Shown here piece by piece: positions 61,399 to 64,000 of a DNA stretch of 64,000 bases. Each line of letters opens with the position of its first letter. Position 1 is the stretch's first letter. Under the pieces are notes generated by a model, which saw only the letters and a list, made by a program, of their open reading frames with translations, was not told the origin of the DNA and made no database searches. A program made the translations under genes and the position numbers. This stretch comes from Hymenobacter volaticus (lineage in GTDB: Bacteria > Bacteroidota > Bacteroidia > Cytophagales > Hymenobacteraceae), in assembly GCF_022921055.1 (NCBI RefSeq), contig NZ_CP095061.1, positions 3,635,501-3,699,500 of the forward strand, written 5' to 3'.

Positions 61399-61977
61399 TT
61401 ACTTCAAAATAGCCGCTACCAATTCTTCGCTCAGCGGCTTCACTTTAGATGGGTAAAAGCCGACTACATGGCCCTGCTCGTCAACCAAATATTTGCAGAA
61501 ATTCCAGCTTGGTGCGTCGCTCACGGCGCCGTTCTTTGCTTTATCCGACAGAAACTTGTAGAGGGGTGCCGTGTCGTCGCCTTTCACTGATATTTTCGAG
61601 AAGAGCGGGAAGGTTACGCCGTAGTTTTTCTCGCAGAAGCTGGAAATTTGCTCGTTGGTGCCGGGCTCCTGCCCACCGAAATTGTTGGCCGGAAAGCCGA
61701 GTACGGTCACTTTGTCGCCGTGCTTTTTATAGAGTTCTTCCAGCTCTTTGTACTGGGGCGTGTAGCCGCATTCCGAGGCGGTGTTCACGATGAGCAGCTT
61801 CTTGCCTTTGTATTGGCTGAGCTTCACGTCTTTGCCATCAATGGCCTTAACGGTGAAATCGTACACGGTAGCCGGAGCAGTGGTTTCGGTCATGGCGGGG
61901 ACGCTAGCAGAGGGGTTGGAAACAGTAAAAGAAAGGCCGCAAGCGGCCAGTACTCCTAGTAGAAAAAGGCTTTTCAT
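61399..61977 (-). CDS. Glutathione peroxidase-like thiol peroxidase
   Basis: 192 residues with a signal peptide (1-20), so probably periplasmic. The active-site motif LIVNTASECGYTPQYKELEEL (about 69-89) has Cys in place of selenocysteine; VLGFPANNFGGQEPGTNEQI (Gln) and APSWNFCKYLVDEQG (Trp, Asn) complete the catalytic tetrad. Non-selenium GPx of this type usually work with thioredoxin. The Cys in WNFCK replaces the usual Thr. Confidence 0.93.
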   Translation of the reverse strand: MKSLFLLGVLAACGLSFTVSNPSASVPAMTETTAPATVYDFTVKAIDGKDVKLSQYKGKKLLIVNTASECGYTPQYKELEELYKKHGDKVTVLGFPANNFGGQEPGTNEQISSFCEKNYGVTFPLFSKISVKGDDTAPLYKFLSDKAKNGAVSDAPSWNFCKYLVDEQGHVVGFYPSKVKPLSEELVAAILK

Positions 61978-62148
61978 ATCACAGAAGTTGCAGATTATTT
62001 ATTGGTGGCCCTGGCTGAAATTCAAATCAGTACCTCGTTAGCTAAACAAATAAACCGGGATTTTAGCACTAAACAGCTGGAGAAGGCCCAAGTTTTTGCC
62101 GCCAGCCCCGCCGGGCTTTGCCATAGCTTTAGTTGTCTGAAAAGATGA

Positions 62149-62730
62149 TCAGGTCGTGCTTGGGCTCAACCACTTCGGGACTTCTACGGGCACATAGGCC
62201 AGCATCTGGTCGATGATGCCATTGGGAGTAGGGTCGTTGAGAAGTTGCTGGCGATTTTCGGCGCGGAGCAGGCCTTCTTGCACCATGTGGTTGAGGGCGC
62301 GGAGCAGGTGGTCGTAGTAGCCTTCCACGTTGAGCAACCCGATGGCCTTACGGTGCAAGCCGAGTTGGCCCCAAGTCAGAACCTCGAATAGCTCTTCCAA
62401 CGTGCCGTAACCGCCGGGCATGGCCACAAACCCTTCCGCCAAGTCAGCCATCAGTAGTTTACGCTCGTGCATGGTCTTCACGATGTGTAGCTCGGTCAGA
62501 CCATTGTGGGCTAATTCCTTGTTGGCCAGGAAATCGGGGATGACGCCAATGGCTTTGCCGCCGTGCTGCATGACGCTGTCGGCCACTGTGCCCATCAGCC
62601 CCACGCGGCCGCCGCCGTACACCAGCGTCATGTTCCGCTCAACCAATAAGCGGCCCATTTCATGCGCTTGTTGGGTGTAGATTTCGTTGGTTCCGGCGCT
62701 GGAACCGCAATAAACAGCTACGCTTTTCAT
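62149..62730 (-). CDS. LOG-family protein (TIGR00730)
   Basis: 193 residues from ATG 62730 (MKSVAVYCGSSAGTNEIY). The Rossmann fold is indicated by VYGGGRVGLMGTVADSVMQHGGKAIGVIPD (about 36-65), RKLLMADLAEGFVAMPGGYGTLEELFEVLTW (about 89-119), containing PGGxGTxxE. The family has phosphoribohydrolase activity on cytokinin nucleotides in plants and some bacteria; the bacterial role is mostly unknown. Follows argS on the same strand with a hairpin between. Confidence 0.92.
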   Translation of the reverse strand: MKSVAVYCGSSAGTNEIYTQQAHEMGRLLVERNMTLVYGGGRVGLMGTVADSVMQHGGKAIGVIPDFLANKELAHNGLTELHIVKTMHERKLLMADLAEGFVAMPGGYGTLEELFEVLTWGQLGLHRKAIGLLNVEGYYDHLLRALNHMVQEGLLRAENRQQLLNDPTPNGIIDQMLAYVPVEVPKWLSPSTT

Positions 62731-62802
62731 GGGAAACAATCTTTCGGGGGCCGCAGTATACAGTTGGGCCTCCTATTTAGGAATGGGAGATTTATTGAAG
62801 CG

Positions 62803-62840
62803 ACAAGCCCTCACCGATTATGCAATTGGCAAGGGCTTGT
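62803..62840 (-). terminator. Hairpin after argS
   Basis: ACAAGCCCT (62803-62811) pairs with AGGGCTTGT (62832-62840); the large loop has further weak pairing. No clear T-tract. Confidence 0.5.
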
Positions 62841-62886
62841 GTTAAGAACATTCGGCAAGAGCAGAAGAATGGCTCTACCCCAAATG

Positions 62887-64000
62887 CTACATCCGCTCTG
62901 GAACTTGGATGCCTAGCAGCCCCATGCTACTCTTGATGGCGCGGGCCGTTTGGGCAGAAAGCGCAACGCGGAAAGCTTTCTTCGCCGCATCAGGCTCAAT
63001 GAAGATGGGCACTTCCGTGTAGAAGCGGTTGTAGGCCTTAGCCACATCATACGCATACTGCGCTACCAAAGCCGGCGACTGCGCACGGGCAGCTTCCGCC
63101 ACCACGGCAGCATAGCGGCCTAGCTCCTGAATCATTTCCCGCTCGGTGTCGTGTATCTCCGTGAGGCTGGTCAAGGGGGCATCCACCCCTACGCCTTGCT
63201 CGGCAGCTTTGCGCAGAATGCTGGAAATACGGGCGTGGCTGTACTGAATAAAGGGGCCAGTGTGGCCTTCCAAGCTCACCGATTCTTCGGGGTTGAAGAG
63301 CATCCGCTTCTTGGGGTCCACTTTCAGCAGGTAATACTTGAGTGCCCCCAAGCCGAGCATGTGGAATAGTTGCGCGGCTTCTTCTTCTGATAGGCCTTCA
63401 ATCTTGCCTTTTTCCAGTGTGGCTTGCTTGGCAGCTTCCACCACTTCGCGCACCAGCTCGTCGGCGTCTACTACGGTACCTTCCCGGCTTTTCATCTTGC
63501 CCGACGGCAAATCTACCATGCCGTAGCTGAGGTGATAAATAGCATCGGCGTAGGGTTTGCCGAGCTTGGCCAACACCGCCTTTAGCACCTGCATGTGGTA
63601 GTTCTGCTCGTCGGCTATGACGTAGACCGACAGGTCGTAGTGGAAATCCTGGTACTTCAGCTCGGCTGTGCCTAGATCTTGGGTGATGTAGACGGAAGTG
63701 CCGTCGGCGCGGAGCAGCAGCTTCTCGTCGAGGCCTTCGGCTTGCAAGTCCACCCACACCGAACCGTCTTCTTTCTTAAAGAACACACCTTTTTGCAAGC
63801 CTTCCTCCACCCGCTCCTTGCCAAGCAAATAGGTCTGCGACTCGTAGTAGAACTTGTCGAAATTGACGCCAATGTTCTTGTAGGTTTCGTCGAAGCCTTC
63901 GTACACCCACCCGTTCATCTGCTTCCACAGGCCTACCACTTCTTCGTCGTTGGCTTCCCACTTCAGCAGCATGTCTTGCGCCTCCAGCATCAGCGGAGCC
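62887..64000 (-). CDS. argS: Arginyl-tRNA synthetase, 3' part (runs off window)
   Basis: 371 codons are visible and the frame continues past base 64000 without a stop (reading APL before the first Met). Matches the C-terminal two-thirds of bacterial ArgRS: VYEGFDETYKNIGV, LLRADGTSVYITQDLGTAELKY, DEQNYHMQVLKAVLAKLGKPY, SYGMVDLPSGKMKSREGTVVDADEL (KMSKS-like region) and the anticodon-binding domain LEGHTGPFIQYSHARI...YNRFYTEVPI. The HIGH motif lies outside the window. Full length expected about 590-600. Confidence 0.95.
   Translation of the reverse strand, partial: APLMLEAQDMLLKWEANDEEVVGLWKQMNGWVYEGFDETYKNIGVNFDKFYYESQTYLLGKERVEEGLQKGVFFKKEDGSVWVDLQAEGLDEKLLLRADGTSVYITQDLGTAELKYQDFHYDLSVYVIADEQNYHMQVLKAVLAKLGKPYADAIYHLSYGMVDLPSGKMKSREGTVVDADELVREVVEAAKQATLEKGKIEGLSEEEAAQLFHMLGLGALKYYLLKVDPKKRMLFNPEESVSLEGHTGPFIQYSHARISSILRKAAEQGVGVDAPLTSLTEIHDTEREMIQELGRYAAVVAEAARAQSPALVAQYAYDVAKAYNRFYTEVPIFIEPDAAKKAFRVALSAQTARAIKSSMGLLGIQVPERM

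Noticed and set aside
1..64000. CRISPR array, tRNA or rRNA genes, prophage or restriction system
   Set aside because: No regularly spaced direct repeats, no cloverleaf-like segment recognised in the intergenic regions, no phage structural or nuclease/methylase pair. tRNAs were judged by eye, so a tRNA scan would be decisive.

Overview
The window looks like a chromosomal segment of a Bacteroidota bacterium of the order Cytophagales, most like Hymenobacter. This is judged from protein resemblance, not from a search. Support: menaquinone as the quinone (menD, menB, menE, menA all present), a TonB receptor with a carboxypeptidase-like N-terminal domain, a delta-60 repeat protein with a C-terminal secretion-sorting domain, a surface-lipoprotein signal (Cys-Ser-Asp-Asp-Asp), LytS/LytTR two-component pairs, a GT3 (eukaryote-type) glycogen synthase, and promoter -7 boxes of the TAnnTTTG type. 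Base composition is GC-rich (mid-50s % by eye, not counted). The 5.1-7.1 kb stretch is clearly more AT-rich.

Layout. 0-9.1 kb: menD-menB, a secreted sugar isomerase-like protein, a DUF1266 protein, an AT-rich patch with a methyltransferase and a poly-gamma-glutamate hydrolase-like protein, then a small membrane protein with menE. 9.4-21 kb: envelope and signalling genes. Two LytS-type kinase/LytTR regulator sets face each other. One encloses a DoxX-like membrane protein and a flavodoxin-like reductase; the other is followed by a PAP2-like membrane protein. A helical-repeat secreted protein and a TonB receptor lie next to it. 21-36.7 kb: mostly single enzymes (MOSC, pirin, a Crp-family regulator broken by a frameshift, an AhpD-like protein, PQQ-type sugar dehydrogenase, 2OG-Fe(II) oxygenase, two aldo/keto reductases, Gfo/Idh/MocA, GNAT, EamA, GT39, YfcC-type carrier). 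37-39 kb: a tandem pair of DUF421 membrane proteins, each with a C-terminal zinc ribbon. 39-47.7 kb: a delta-60 repeat protein, a GH13 glucan enzyme plus glycogen synthase, and a fasciclin lipoprotein. 48-52.3 kb: STAS protein, RNase Z, queuosine-precursor transporter and TrpRS. 52.4-64 kb: a CaiB-type CoA transferase, a methyltransferase, Gfo/Idh, an RhlE-type helicase, a YdeI-like protein, a TrxR-like flavoprotein with a duplicated operator, menA, glutathione peroxidase, a LOG-family protein and the 3' part of argS, which runs off the end.

Structure beyond genes. Long perfect hairpins close many transcription units. A dispersed palindrome (GTCATGCTGAGC...CGAAGCATCTCGC) occurs three times, twice framed by a second palindrome, suggesting a non-autonomous repeat family. 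Four reading-frame breaks (one Crp-type gene, two in the delta-60 gene, one in the GH13 gene) are each repaired by adding one G/C to a G/C run, which points to homopolymer undercalling or slippage rather than independent gene decay. No CRISPR array, rRNA, tRNA, transposase or prophage was found. I did not find a defence system or an obviously new multi-gene system. The best candidates for unexplored biology are the DUF421-zinc-ribbon pair, the redox-gene-containing LytS/LytTR cassette, the composite palindromic element and the duplicated operator upstream of the TrxR-like gene.
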